Below are positions 7,958-16,432 of a stretch of DNA of 41,028 bases, piece by piece. The translations under genes were made by a program, and so were the position numbers. The stretch's first letter is position 1. The number at the start of each line of letters is the position of its first letter. The stretch covers positions 1 through 41,028 of the forward strand of contig JBDGRL010000056.1 of assembly GCA_042218065.1 (NCBI GenBank). The letters run 5' to 3'. The notes below the pieces were generated by a model. It was given only the letters and a program-made list of their open reading frames with translations. It was not told where the DNA came from and did not search any database. The stretch is from JBDGRJ01 sp042218065 (GTDB taxonomy: Bacteria; Patescibacteriota; Patescibacteriia; Magasanikbacterales; UBA922).

Positions 7958-8299
7958 CTACTCCTCTTTTTGTCCTAATAGATTTTCTGCCGACTCTCTT
8001 ATTCTTTCTAGAATATTATCTTGTAGTTCTTCACGGCCTTTTAAATTTTCCTGCCCCACATTCAATATAATAAAGTACAAATTCATCGCCTCTAAATAGT
8101 CATCATCATCAAACCTCTCCGAAGCTTGCTCCAAAAGACCTGAAAGCCTTTTTTCATCTACCCCCTCTTTTTTGTCAATTTCTTTTTTAACCGTCGACAA
8201 AAGATCCAAAATAGACATATCATTTTCCTCCATTAATTCTTCTAACCTCTCCTCGAAAAGTGCTCTTTTTTTAAAATAATTATCAGGTTTCTCGTTCAT
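7958..8299 (-). CDS. Hypothetical acidic helical protein
   Basis: A 113-residue, very acidic, apparently all-helical protein that I do not recognise. Residues 60-90 (SERFDDDDYLEAMNLYFIILNV) resemble one tetratricopeptide-like helical hairpin. No signal peptide or membrane segment. It lies between the DUF1653 cluster and the DUF3048 gene on the same strand, 11 nt downstream of the latter, so it may be its operon partner. Confidence 0.6.
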   Translation of the reverse strand: MNEKPDNYFKKRALFEERLEELMEENDMSILDLLSTVKKEIDKKEGVDEKRLSGLLEQASERFDDDDYLEAMNLYFIILNVGQENLKGREELQDNILERIRESAENLLGQKEE

Positions 8300-8310
8300 A
8301 ATTTAAAAAA

Positions 8311-9414
8311 TTAATAATTAACAGAAGTCCTTTGGTTCACAACCTCTATCCATATTTTTCCGGGCTGCAGCTTTATCTGATCACCTTCCGAATTAAAAAA
8401 CTTAGTCCGACTAGACCTAGAATCTTTTCTCCACTCACCTTCTACCTTGTGTCCCTTCATTAAGAACACGGCTTTTCCGGTTCCTGTAGTGCTCATATCC
8501 AGTCGTCCGACCTTATCAATCACCTCCGTGTCTACATGTTGAATTACTACTGTGTCCGCTGCAATAACATCTCCACTTTTATCCTTGTGCACTTTGCCGG
8601 ACTGATAGCGCTTATATTTATCAGTAGAGCTATTGTACTTCCATTTTACCCCATATCCTGGAGAAGCAAACGTTATTCTTGAGTTTTTCTGACAATTATG
8701 ATGCGTAGTAGAGCTACTATCAAAACAATCTTTGTGGAAACCAAACTGCCAGCTTTCATAGTCCCTGTTCTCATAAGAACTTGTATTATTTTTCATAGCC
8801 TCTTGCCATAAATCACTGGAAATATACACATTATGAGGTTGCTCTCTTTTATCGGAACGCCAAAAATACCAATTATTTGCAAACTGATCCAGATCATTGA
8901 TATCCACATTTTCAATATAATCAAGTGCTGTAGGCGAACCTCCTACATGAGCATACAAAATATCTCCAAATTCTCTAATCCAGTCCACAAAGTAAGGACG
9001 AGCACTGCGAACTGGGCCTACCTTTTTCACCTCTTGGTTTTTAGTAAATATTGCTAAAAATCTACTAATATTACCCTCCACCGGTGCTTCATAAACCACT
9101 CTAGCTTCGGAGAGACCAGAAGCTGGCCGAGATTCTACATGATTTTCTATCATCACCCCCACTAACTTAGGGTTTTCCTCAAATCCTGTATCACCCAAAC
9201 AAAGCCCATCTAAATTCCTTCTACTTTCACAGGATACCTTTTCAGTATCCTCTTTTTTGAGTAGTTTATCTTTTAATGATACGTTGGGATTATTATAAAA
9301 ATTCCAAGCAAACCATCCTAATAAAACTAGAGCAGTCAAAGTAATTATAGCAGACAAGACATATAGATATTGCTCTTTTGACAAGCCTAAGATATTATCC
9401 TCAGAGCTGGACAT
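8311..9414 (-). CDS. DUF3048 (YerB-like) membrane-anchored extracytoplasmic protein
   Basis: A 367-residue protein with an N-terminal signal-anchor (about residues 15-38, YLYVLSAIITLTALVLLGWF) and a large outside domain. The motifs VGVMIENHVESRP, ARVVYEAPVEG, SRFLAIF and VGPVRSARPYF are characteristic of the DUF3048/YerB family, and the YAHVGGSP stretch follows. The family is widespread in Firmicutes and Patescibacteria as a cell-envelope protein of unknown biochemical role. The C-terminal half (from about residue 240) contains TVVIQHVDTEVIDK and a Ser/Arg-rich segment, as in the family's C-terminal domain. Confidence 0.88.
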   Translation of the reverse strand: MSSSEDNILGLSKEQYLYVLSAIITLTALVLLGWFAWNFYNNPNVSLKDKLLKKEDTEKVSCESRRNLDGLCLGDTGFEENPKLVGVMIENHVESRPASGLSEARVVYEAPVEGNISRFLAIFTKNQEVKKVGPVRSARPYFVDWIREFGDILYAHVGGSPTALDYIENVDINDLDQFANNWYFWRSDKREQPHNVYISSDLWQEAMKNNTSSYENRDYESWQFGFHKDCFDSSSTTHHNCQKNSRITFASPGYGVKWKYNSSTDKYKRYQSGKVHKDKSGDVIAADTVVIQHVDTEVIDKVGRLDMSTTGTGKAVFLMKGHKVEGEWRKDSRSSRTKFFNSEGDQIKLQPGKIWIEVVNQRTSVNY

Positions 9415-9479
9415 AAGTTTTACTTAATTTAAAATTTCAATAACCAAAAAGCAGCTTCCTTCTATTGTAACAAAAAGAA

Positions 9480-9510
9480 AAAGCCCGCCGAAGTAAGCGG
9501 GCTTATTTTA
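9480..9510 (-). terminator. Rho-independent terminator of rplY
   Basis: An 8-bp stem AAGCCCGC/GCGGGCTT with an 8-nt loop. Read on the minus strand it is followed by TTTTTCTTTTT. It lies 19 nt beyond the rplY stop; the plus-strand reading has a weaker T-run. Confidence 0.8.
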
Positions 9511-9528
9511 CTTATTTGCTTGTAAAAT

Positions 9529-10239
9529 TTACTCAGGCTGTTCTTCTGGTTCGCCACCAGCTTCTTCATCCATCTCTTCTTCTGCCCCTTCTTCAAGCTC
9601 TTCACCTTCCAGCTCTTCTTCTTTTTCTCCTTCTACTTCTACATCTTCAATAGACATCTCTTCTTCCTCTTCTTCTTCAAACTCTTCTACGGTTACCTCA
9701 GAAGCCTTAGCTACCAGCAGATCATCATCATTTTGGATCTCAATATCTTCTGGAACATCAAGATCTCTAACAAAAATAGTATCGTCAATCTCTTCAAGTT
9801 GGGACAGATCTACTTCTATATGATCCACCAAAGCATCCGGTAAGCATTTTACTTTTATTTCTTCTAGCTCTTTCAACAGTACACCGCCATGAGCTTTTAC
9901 AGCTGGCGCAGTTCCGACAAACTCTATAGGAATATTAGCCTCAAGTTCTTGTCCCATTGGAACCTGTTTGAAGTCTGCATGAATGACATTATTTTTCACA
10001 GGATCATACTGCATATCTTGGATAAGAACTTTTATAGACTCGTCCTCATCTTTAATATTTAAGTCAACCAGATTAGACACACCAGCTTGCTTAAAAAGGT
10101 TCCGAAAATCCATATTATCAACTGTTATGGAGGTGGATTCTATTTCCGGACCGTATACTACCGCAGGTATTTGCCCCTCTTCCCGTATTTTATCTGGGTT
10201 ATTTTCTTCTCTTTTGTTAGCTGTAATTGAATATGACAT
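9529..10239 (-). CDS. rplY: 50S ribosomal protein L25/general stress protein Ctc
   Basis: A 236-residue protein. It has an L25 N-terminal 5S rRNA-binding beta-barrel (about residues 1-90, including IPAVVYGPE and IQDMQYDPVKNNVIHADF) and the Ctc/TL5 beta domain (about 95-180, ending VAKAS). Both are as in bacterial Ctc proteins, which bind 5S rRNA on the large subunit. The remaining 50-55 residues are a low-complexity tail made almost wholly of Glu, Gly and Met/Val, unusually long and acidic. The gene is followed by a strong terminator and begins 9 nt after the zinc-ribbon gene. Confidence 0.93.
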   Translation of the reverse strand: MSYSITANKREENNPDKIREEGQIPAVVYGPEIESTSITVDNMDFRNLFKQAGVSNLVDLNIKDEDESIKVLIQDMQYDPVKNNVIHADFKQVPMGQELEANIPIEFVGTAPAVKAHGGVLLKELEEIKVKCLPDALVDHIEVDLSQLEEIDDTIFVRDLDVPEDIEIQNDDDLLVAKASEVTVEEFEEEEEEEMSIEDVEVEGEKEEELEGEELEEGAEEEMDEEAGGEPEEQPE

Positions 10240-10248
10240 AGAATGAAA

Positions 10249-10605
10249 TTAAGTGTTAGCAGCTGAAATTATAGCTGTTTCGAATTTATTTTCTTCTTGA
10301 AGTGATAAGTGTAGATCCAAAATTTTATCGTGAGTGATCGGCTCAGTTGATATCTGCCTGCTTACATCTTCTGGCTCTAAATCAGTTAATATACCAAGTG
10401 AACTAGTACCAACCTCAGTCATAAGTACTACTGCAAGCACAGAACTTTTACACTCATGACAAGTAATATGAACGAGACTTGCATTATCTCTCTGTTGTAA
10501 GACCTGAACTCCATCCATATCAAACTGACACTCACACACTGGACACTCCTGTATAAAGCTTAGAGTGTCATCACTTGTTGTATTTTTGTTTTGTGATTCT
10601 ATCAT
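10249..10605 (-). CDS. Zinc-ribbon protein of unknown function
   Basis: 118 residues from ATG 10605 (MIESQNKN...). Two Cys pairs, CPVCECQF near residue 20 and CHEC near residue 50, form a probable zinc ribbon; the remainder is a mixed alpha/beta domain. I infer a cytoplasmic nucleic-acid- or protein-binding role but cannot name one. The start is chosen because a clear promoter ends just upstream (10625-10653) and its expected transcription start is near 10618; the longer frame from 10653 would start inside the -35 box. It sits between rodA and rplY. Confidence 0.75.
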   Translation of the reverse strand: MIESQNKNTTSDDTLSFIQECPVCECQFDMDGVQVLQQRDNASLVHITCHECKSSVLAVVLMTEVGTSSLGILTDLEPEDVSRQISTEPITHDKILDLHLSLQEENKFETAIISAANT

Positions 10606-10624
10606 GGATGATATGTACGAAAAA

Positions 10625-10653
10625 ACTATATCAAGTTTATAATGAAAAGTCAA
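10625..10653 (-). promoter_or_regulatory. Promoter for the zinc-ribbon gene and rplY
   Basis: On the minus strand TTGACT (10648-10653) and TATAGT (10625-10630) are 17 nt apart. The predicted start leaves a leader of only about 13 nt before ATG 10605. Confidence 0.7.
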
Positions 10654-10659
10654 GGTTTT

Positions 10660-11772
10660 TCACTCTGTTTTTTGTTCGAGTTTCGTATACCTAACCACAC
10701 TTTCAGCAATACCAATCAAAAATAAATTAATCATCAGAGACGAGCCACCATAGCTTACAAAAGGTAAGGTTAATCCTACTATCGGAGCTAATCCTATAGC
10801 TGAACCGATATTTAAAAAGAACTGAATTAAGATATACGCCGCAATCCCAAATAAAACATAGGATCCAAACTCATCCTTACTCTTCACTGCCAGATTAATA
10901 AGCCTCCAAATTAAAACAAAAAAAGAAATAATAACTACCGACGACCCTACAAAACCAAGCTCTTCTGAGATTACTGAAAAAATAAAATCAGTGTGAGCCT
11001 CAGGTAGGAATTGCAACTGGCTCTGTGAACCAAAACCTAAACCACGCCCCAAAATACCACCTGATCCTACTGCTATGATGGACTGTCTTAAGTTATAAGC
11101 TGCACCTAAAGGTTCATGCTGAGGGTTTATAAAAGTTATAAATCTTTCCTTTTGATACCCCTTCAAAACAAAAAACCAACCAATGACCGCAACCACCACA
11201 AAGCCTGCAAACAACAAAAACAAATATTTCTTCTTTACCCCCGTAAATAAAATATAGCTAACCCAAATCCCACCTAAAACTAAGGAAGAACCTAAATCGG
11301 GCTGTAATAAGACCAAACCAATTATCAAAAAAGTCAGAAACATGCTCGAAATGAAAAATTTCAACTCATAAAATCTTCTACCTATATTATTTACGAGCAA
11401 ACTGAGTATCAATATTAATGCTATTTTAGCCAGCTCCACCGGCTGAAAAGACACACCAGCAAATCTGTACCAACCTGTAGTACCACTAATTTTTACCCCA
11501 AAAAACAAAACACCCAATAAAAGTAGTAAAGTACAAAAATAAAAAAGGCGTGTATATTTCTTATAAACAGAAATATGCAAGTTAGCAGATACAACCAACC
11601 CGAACAACCCTATCATAAGCGCAGCTATCTGAGTGGTTAAAAAATTAAAACCTTCTCCTTGAGCAAGATCAACACTATAAATAGCAGATAAACTTATTGC
11701 AACTAAAAAAAACACTGAGACCAGCAAGGTCCAATCATAACTTTGTAAATAGAACCTAATCTTTTCCCACAT
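10660..11772 (-). CDS. rodA: Rod shape-determining peptidoglycan polymerase RodA (SEDS family)
   Basis: A 370-residue polytopic SEDS protein (about 10 membrane segments), the glycosyltransferase that polymerises lipid II together with a class B PBP during cell elongation. RodA-type signatures are GTTGWYRFAGVSFQPVELAK in two parts (FQPVELAK), QPDLGSSLV, the GSGGILGRGLGFGSQSQLQF region, FLPEAHTDFIFSVISEE and LPFVSYGGSS. The catalytic Asp of SEDS proteins corresponds to the Asp in QPDLG or EAHTDF, depending on numbering. No PBP gene is adjacent. It ends with TGA directly before the next promoter, showing that UGA is a stop here. Confidence 0.93.
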   Translation of the reverse strand: MWEKIRFYLQSYDWTLLVSVFFLVAISLSAIYSVDLAQGEGFNFLTTQIAALMIGLFGLVVSANLHISVYKKYTRLFYFCTLLLLLGVLFFGVKISGTTGWYRFAGVSFQPVELAKIALILILSLLVNNIGRRFYELKFFISSMFLTFLIIGLVLLQPDLGSSLVLGGIWVSYILFTGVKKKYLFLLFAGFVVVAVIGWFFVLKGYQKERFITFINPQHEPLGAAYNLRQSIIAVGSGGILGRGLGFGSQSQLQFLPEAHTDFIFSVISEELGFVGSSVVIISFFVLIWRLINLAVKSKDEFGSYVLFGIAAYILIQFFLNIGSAIGLAPIVGLTLPFVSYGGSSLMINLFLIGIAESVVRYTKLEQKTE

Positions 11773-11803
11773 ATAATTTTATTATCCCAACTCTACTACA
11801 AAA

Positions 11804-12703
11804 TTAAGAAGGAGGTGCCATGTATGAATCCTGAGAGAAGAAGTTTATTTTTGGATGAAGTTTCACTCTTGTTATATTGATATTTTTCAAAAAAGTCAAG
11901 CTTACATCACGTTTTTGTCCAGTAATAAACTTTTCGATATTTATATCCCGCACCGCAACCAAAGAATTACCATTATAAAGTTCTACTAAAAATCTACCAT
12001 CCCAGTAACTGTAGGCGGTCTCATTTTCAACAGTAAAGCTAAGATTCGCAGGAGCTTCATCGCTAGATCCGGTAAAATTAAAATTCTGAATCGAAAACTG
12101 AGATCGTGCCTTTATATAATTTTCAACATAACGAATTTCGTGAGGGTCTATCTTCTTCCATTTCATATCATCTAACACAAACTCTGCACCTTGAGTAATA
12201 TTACTATTATCAACCCCAAATATAGCTCTACTACTTCTTTGTCTAGGTAAAACTGTTACTGTTTTACTCTCTGTTCTGCCACCAGGAAAATTAAAATGAA
12301 ATGTAACTTCACCCAACCACCTCAGATTAACATTCCTAAGCTCTGCAACTACATTATATTTACCACTAGGAGTATCTAAAATACTTATATTATCAACTTC
12401 TATGGGTTTAGCTTTATATAAAGGTTGTATGTTTCGGTAGTTCTGAAACTGACGCACTTCATTAGCGGCGATCTTCTTATCAGCCCAATAACCAGAAGCA
12501 TAATAATAGCTCCAATACACCAAGCTACCGCCTAAAGTAACCAAGCAAAATAAAAATAAAAAAACAACAACACCTTTGCGAATCTGCATCTTATGCTTTA
12601 GGTACCATTTTCCCCACTTTAATTCTCTGGTGGATATTTCTTCATTACCCGTGTCATACCGGGAAACATCGTCAGAATTATTGTTGCCTCCAAAGAAGTT
12701 CAT
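11804..12703 (-). CDS. Conserved single-pass membrane protein
   Basis: A 299-residue protein that I do not recognise by name. A cytoplasmic N-terminus of about 45 residues (Asn/Asp-rich, then basic) precedes one transmembrane helix at about residues 46-68 (GVVVFLFLFCLVTLGGSLVYW). A beta-rich extracytoplasmic part follows (about 100-299) with two Ig-like/fibronectin-like stretches, YNVVAELRNVNLRW and ANLSFTVENETAYSYW. Proteins of this shape are frequent beside cell-wall genes in Patescibacteria. The stop is 31 nt upstream of the rodA start, so a shared transcript and an envelope role are plausible. Divergent from gyrB. Confidence 0.65.
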   Translation of the reverse strand: MNFFGGNNNSDDVSRYDTGNEEISTRELKWGKWYLKHKMQIRKGVVVFLFLFCLVTLGGSLVYWSYYYASGYWADKKIAANEVRQFQNYRNIQPLYKAKPIEVDNISILDTPSGKYNVVAELRNVNLRWLGEVTFHFNFPGGRTESKTVTVLPRQRSSRAIFGVDNSNITQGAEFVLDDMKWKKIDPHEIRYVENYIKARSQFSIQNFNFTGSSDEAPANLSFTVENETAYSYWDGRFLVELYNGNSLVAVRDINIEKFITGQKRDVSLTFLKNINITRVKLHPKINFFSQDSYMAPPS

Positions 12704-12773
12704 AAAAATTTATTATCTTATAGTTAGTATACAAAATATAAATATTTGAGTAAATTTTCTGATGTTTTTTAGC

Positions 12774-12929
12774 TTTAAACTGTTGAAAATTTATGCATTC
12801 AGAGAGTGCAGAACACCTTCCGAGCCGAAGCCTTCAGCTTGTCTGATTAGCGAGGTTCGGAAGGTGTTCGAACTCGAGCTTTAAAAAGGTACTTCAACGG
12901 CTTCAGTTTAAAACTTGCTGTTCACTCTC
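12774..12929 (+). ncRNA. Pseudoknotted structured RNA element upstream of gyrB
   Basis: Four mutually consistent pairings can be read on the plus strand. Helix A is 12774-12787 with 12893-12898 and 12905-12912 (TTTAAACT-GTTGAA/TTCAAC...AGTTTAAA). Helix B is 12802-12811 with 12918-12920 and 12923-12929 (GAGAGTGCAG/CTG-tt-CACTCTC). Hairpin C has a 16-bp stem 12811-12826/12854-12869 (GAACACCTTCCGAGCC/GGTTCGGAAGGTGTTC). The 6-nt bulge GGCTTC (12899-12904) in helix A is complementary to GAAGCC (12827-12832) in the loop of C. Helices A and B cross, giving a pseudoknot or two alternative states. A G-U pair in C is A-C on the other strand, favouring plus. It could be an independent RNA or a gyrB leader; a weak promoter (TTGCTG-N17-TATGAT, 12915-12943) lies at its 3' end. 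Confidence 0.6.
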
Positions 12930-12976
12930 AAAATTGATATGATGTGACTACTTAAAAGTTAATCAAAAATAAAACT

Positions 12977-14977
12977 ATGTCAGATCAAACCCCAGAAGAG
13001 ATTGATTATGAAGCAGACCAAATAAGTGTACTAGAAGGATTAAAAGCAGTAAGAAAAAGACCGGGAATGTATATCGGCTCAACTGGAGAAAAAGGGCTGC
13101 ACCACATGATCTGGGAGGTAGCAGACAATGCGATTGATGAAGCTATGGCCGGATATTGTGATGAATTAACCATTGAACTACTAGAAGATCGCTGGGTTCG
13201 AGTAAAGGATAATGGCAGAGGTATTCCGGTGGAAGAGCACGATAAAGAAGATATGAGTGCTATGGAAGTGGTTATGACCACATTGCACGCAGGCGGAAAA
13301 TTTGATGAAGGCGGCTATCAAGTTTCAGGAGGCCTACACGGCGTCGGAGTATCGGTAGTAAATGCATTATCTGAAGAAGCAAGAGCAATCTCATTCCGAG
13401 ATGGACACAAATGGGTCCAAGAATACGAACAAGGAGAAAGACAAACAGATGTAGAGAAAAAAGAAAAAACAGACAGAACAGGTACTATAGTGGAGTTCCG
13501 TCCAGATCCAGAGATATTTGATACACTTGATTTCAAATGGGATACGATTCTAAGTCACTTACGACGTCAAGCTTACTTAACTAGAGGCATTCATATAAAA
13601 ATAAACGATAAGAGGTCAGAAGAAGAAAAAGAACAAGATGAAACTATCGAACATAAGTTTGATGAAAATAAATACCAATTCTATTTCGAAGGCGGCATTA
13701 AAAGCTACATCAAGCACATAAATAAGAACCGAGAAGCAAAACACGACAATATATTTTATATGAACGAAGAAGTAGATGACATCGCTATCGAAGTAGCATT
13801 TCAATATACTGATGACAGCACTGAATCTCAGCACCCTTTTGCAAATAACATTTCTACAGAAGATGGAGGCACCCATGTATCAGGATTTAGAAGAGCTCTT
13901 ACTAGAACCATAAATAAATATGCTCGTAAAAAAGACGTGCTTGATGAAGGAGATGACAACTTCAAAGGACAAGATGTAAGAGAAGGACTGACCTCTATAA
14001 TTTCAGTAAAAATACCAGAGCCGCAATTTGAGGGGCAAACCAAAGCCAAGCTGGGAAACCCGGAAGTTAGGAGCGCAGTTGAAAAATCATTTGCGAAAGA
14101 GTTGATGATTTATCTAGAAGAAAACCCTAAAGATGCTGAAGCTATTATGGAAAATAGCCTGCTAGCAGCCAAGGCTAGGAAAGCCGCCAAAACTGCAAGA
14201 GAGTCTGTACTTAGAAAAAGTGCGCTCAGCGATAATATGACCTTACCCGGAAAGTTGGCTGACTGCTCTACCAGAAAAGCTGAAGACTCAGAACTATTCA
14301 TCGTGGAGGGTGATTCAGCTGGCGGCTCAGCAAAGCAAGGCAGAGATCGTGAGACTCAAGCAATTTTACCACTTAGAGGAAAAGTATTGAATGCGGAAAG
14401 AGCTAGAATAGACAAAATTGTATCAAACAAAGAACTCAAGTCTCTAATAATCGCCTTAGGTACAAATATCGGAGAAGAGTTTGATATCGAAGATCTGAGA
14501 TACGATAAAATAGTGATACTAACTGATGCTGATGTAGACGGAGCTCACATTAGAACCTTACTGCTCACCTTTTTCTTCCGCTATTGCCCAGAAGTCATTG
14601 AAGAAGATCATCTTTATATCGGGAGACCACCACTATATAGCGTGAAAAAGGGCAGCAAAAAAATATGGCTCTATTCAGATGAAGAATTAGAAGAATATAA
14701 ACAAAAACAGGGTCTAGAAGATGATGAAGGAGAAGGTCTTACAGAAAAAGCCAAAAAGAAACTGAATGTCCAAAGATACAAGGGTCTAGGTGAAATGAAT
14801 CCAGAAGAACTATGGGAAACTACTATGGACCCGGAAAACAGAATACTAAAGAAGGTTGCTGTAGAAGATGCAGAAGAAGCTAGCGAGGTATTTGATGTCC
14901 TTATGGGTAAAGATGTCGGACCTAGAAAGAAGTTCATCCTGGACAATGCTACTGAAGTTAAAAACTTGGATGTATAA
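12977..14977 (+). CDS. gyrB: DNA gyrase subunit B
   Basis: The ATPase subunit of the type IIA topoisomerase that introduces negative supercoils with GyrA. The 666 residues match the short (Bacillus-like) GyrB length. The GHKL ATP-binding motifs are EVADNAIDEAMAG, KDNGRGIP and GGLHGVGVSVVNAL. The transducer lysine loop region is QTKAKLGNPEVR. The TOPRIM domain has EGDSAGGSAKQGRDR and the metal-binding DADVDGAHIR. The C-terminal QRYKGLGEMNPEELWETTM is diagnostic. The start is the first ATG after the structured RNA element. gyrA is not in the window. Confidence 0.97.
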   Translation: MSDQTPEEIDYEADQISVLEGLKAVRKRPGMYIGSTGEKGLHHMIWEVADNAIDEAMAGYCDELTIELLEDRWVRVKDNGRGIPVEEHDKEDMSAMEVVMTTLHAGGKFDEGGYQVSGGLHGVGVSVVNALSEEARAISFRDGHKWVQEYEQGERQTDVEKKEKTDRTGTIVEFRPDPEIFDTLDFKWDTILSHLRRQAYLTRGIHIKINDKRSEEEKEQDETIEHKFDENKYQFYFEGGIKSYIKHINKNREAKHDNIFYMNEEVDDIAIEVAFQYTDDSTESQHPFANNISTEDGGTHVSGFRRALTRTINKYARKKDVLDEGDDNFKGQDVREGLTSIISVKIPEPQFEGQTKAKLGNPEVRSAVEKSFAKELMIYLEENPKDAEAIMENSLLAAKARKAAKTARESVLRKSALSDNMTLPGKLADCSTRKAEDSELFIVEGDSAGGSAKQGRDRETQAILPLRGKVLNAERARIDKIVSNKELKSLIIALGTNIGEEFDIEDLRYDKIVILTDADVDGAHIRTLLLTFFFRYCPEVIEEDHLYIGRPPLYSVKKGSKKIWLYSDEELEEYKQKQGLEDDEGEGLTEKAKKKLNVQRYKGLGEMNPEELWETTMDPENRILKKVAVEDAEEASEVFDVLMGKDVGPRKKFILDNATEVKNLDV

Positions 14978-14985
14978 ATAAAAAA

Positions 14986-15013
14986 CCCTGAGCCGGAAAC
15001 CCAGCTCAGGGAA
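14986..15013 (-). terminator. Convergent terminator after gyrB and the 15.1-16.2 kb gene
   Basis: An 8-bp stem CCCTGAGC/GCTCAGGG with a 10-nt loop. The minus-strand reading is followed by TTTTTTATTT, so it mainly ends the minus-strand gene at 15066; it may also act on gyrB transcripts. Confidence 0.75.
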
Positions 15014-15065
15014 ATGTCCCTCCTACACTCAATTTAGTTCCATGGCAGAAAAGTCCACCATTCTA

Positions 15066-16223
15066 TCAGATCTTGTCCGAAGTCGGACTAGGGAAAATGA
15101 ACAAGGCAAAGAATAGGAATAGTAGAAAAGTCCACCATGGTGGTCCGTACCCTGCTTCTATCAATACCTCTCTATTGTGCTTATGTTTTTTTACGTAAGT
15201 AAGAGGTATTCCCTGTCCCTCAGAGTAGCGATACTTTACGTAATCTAAATAATTACCGGACATTCCGTGTTCGATCCATGCTTCCATAGTCGGTCTAGCT
15301 CCGGCGGGCAGGAAATGCGCTGCTGCAAAATAGCCGGTAAAGCTAGCCCAGTTCTCATCCAGGTTCTCAGACAAAATCTTTTCTTCTTTTTCACTGAGAC
15401 CTTGAACCAACTTGGCAACATTGTGAAGGACAAACAGATAAGCAGCTCGAGCGTGATCATTACCACGCAGCTCAGAGACACTGCCCGGAATTTTTGGTCG
15501 AACTGCATGGTTTGCTCTTGAAGCTCCTCGCACGATGCCTTGGGCATCATGGAGAGCGTACTCAGTAAATTGATAAGGTCCAAATGAAGTCTTGGAGTCG
15601 TAAATAGCGGGCATTCTTCTTAGATACTCCAATCCACCATTTTTTAAGATCCAATCGAAAACATGCATATTAAATTTCCAGTCTTTACCAGACTCTGGAG
15701 CTTCAGGAAGAAGCTCGGTCATGGAATAGGCCACCATGTCAACCCCATGCACATTCTCCCCGATTTTCATAACCAGCCTTTTTTCACTCGGATTCAAACT
15801 GTATTCACTGGCAAGCTTTTCCCAATTCACAGCGGTTTCATCCACAACATCATCGACTAGTTCTATGTAACCGCCAATTGAGGTAGTTTGAACAAACCAT
15901 TGTTGGCGGTACTCTCTTACCAGTTTCTTACCGGTCTTTTCGGCCACCGGATTTCCTTTCTTTTTGTTCCACATATCCTGTAGTCGGTCAGCAAAATTCA
16001 CCTCTACTTTTTCTATACAAGTACCATTAAAACCAACCCAGTCAGCATACAACCCATAAAGATCTTCACCATCAAGGACCCCACAAGAGACCTCAGCAAC
16101 CTCATTGTGGTCACTGAGGGGGGTGAAATCCCAGTAGTAACTGATATACAAACCAAACGAAACCAAAACAATGAAAAAAGCAAAAACGGCAGCAGTCACC
16201 TGTTTCCTGCTCAGGTCAAACAT
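15066..16223 (-). CDS. Membrane-anchored protein with possible lytic-transglycosylase-like domain
   Basis: A 385-residue protein with an N-terminal signal-anchor (residues 8-30, VTAAVFAFFIVLVSFGLYIS) and a second hydrophobic segment at the extreme C-terminus (WWTFLLFLFFALFIF). The central region has MVAYSMTELLPE followed about 50 residues later by KTSFGPYQFTEYAL. That spacing and the S-F-G-P-Y-Q-F string resemble the catalytic Glu and the G-x-M-Q-F motif of lysozyme-fold transglycosylases; this is inference, not a firm match. Codon use is strikingly different from neighbours (CTG, GTT, GTC, TAC; G/C/T-ending), with higher G+C. It has a perfect GAGGAGG ribosome-binding site and its own promoter, suggesting acquisition by transfer. 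Confidence 0.65.
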   Translation of the reverse strand: MFDLSRKQVTAAVFAFFIVLVSFGLYISYYWDFTPLSDHNEVAEVSCGVLDGEDLYGLYADWVGFNGTCIEKVEVNFADRLQDMWNKKKGNPVAEKTGKKLVREYRQQWFVQTTSIGGYIELVDDVVDETAVNWEKLASEYSLNPSEKRLVMKIGENVHGVDMVAYSMTELLPEAPESGKDWKFNMHVFDWILKNGGLEYLRRMPAIYDSKTSFGPYQFTEYALHDAQGIVRGASRANHAVRPKIPGSVSELRGNDHARAAYLFVLHNVAKLVQGLSEKEEKILSENLDENWASFTGYFAAAHFLPAGARPTMEAWIEHGMSGNYLDYVKYRYSEGQGIPLTYVKKHKHNREVLIEAGYGPPWWTFLLFLFFALFIFPSPTSDKI

Positions 16224-16267
16224 GAAGCCTCCTCGTTGAGAGAGTTTGTGAAAGGACGAGCGAGAAA

Positions 16268-16317
16268 GTCATCTCACGATGACACTTAACTCTATCAAAA
16301 TAATTACATTTTGTCAA
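16268..16317 (-). promoter_or_regulatory. Promoter and 5' hairpin of the 15.1-16.2 kb gene
   Basis: Minus-strand TTGACA (16312-16317) and TAGAGT (16289-16294) with a 17-nt spacer. The transcript would begin almost at once with a perfect 6-bp hairpin GTCATC-GTGA-GATGAC (16268-16283) closed by a GNRA tetraloop, a possible 5' stabiliser. The ATG lies 45 nt further on, behind GAGGAGG. Confidence 0.7.
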
Positions 16318-16396
16318 AAGTTAGTCAAAAAATATAACTACACTCTTATATGTAAGCCCCCTAAAACAAACCTAACTAAGTAATAAAGGTGATGCA

Positions 16397-16426
16397 TTGT
16401 ATTTAGGGCGTGTTTTTGCTTATAAT
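16397..16426 (+). promoter_or_regulatory. Promoter giving a probably leaderless mRNA
   Basis: TTGTAT (16397-16402), an 18-nt spacer and TATAAT (16421-16426), with a second TATAAT at 16427-16432. A start 7 nt beyond the first -10 box falls on the A of ATG 16433, and no ribosome-binding site is present. Confidence 0.5.
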
Positions 16427-16432
16427 TATAAT

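Noticed and set aside
10660..10662. UGA read as glycine or tryptophan (alternative code)
   Set aside because: rodA ends in TGA at the expected family C-terminus and the next unit's promoter follows directly; other genes end normally, and RF1 alone does not argue for recoding.
12811..12869. Simple transcription terminator for the 16-bp hairpin upstream of gyrB
   Set aside because: No T-run on either side, and there is no plus-strand gene upstream to terminate; it is part of a larger pairing network.
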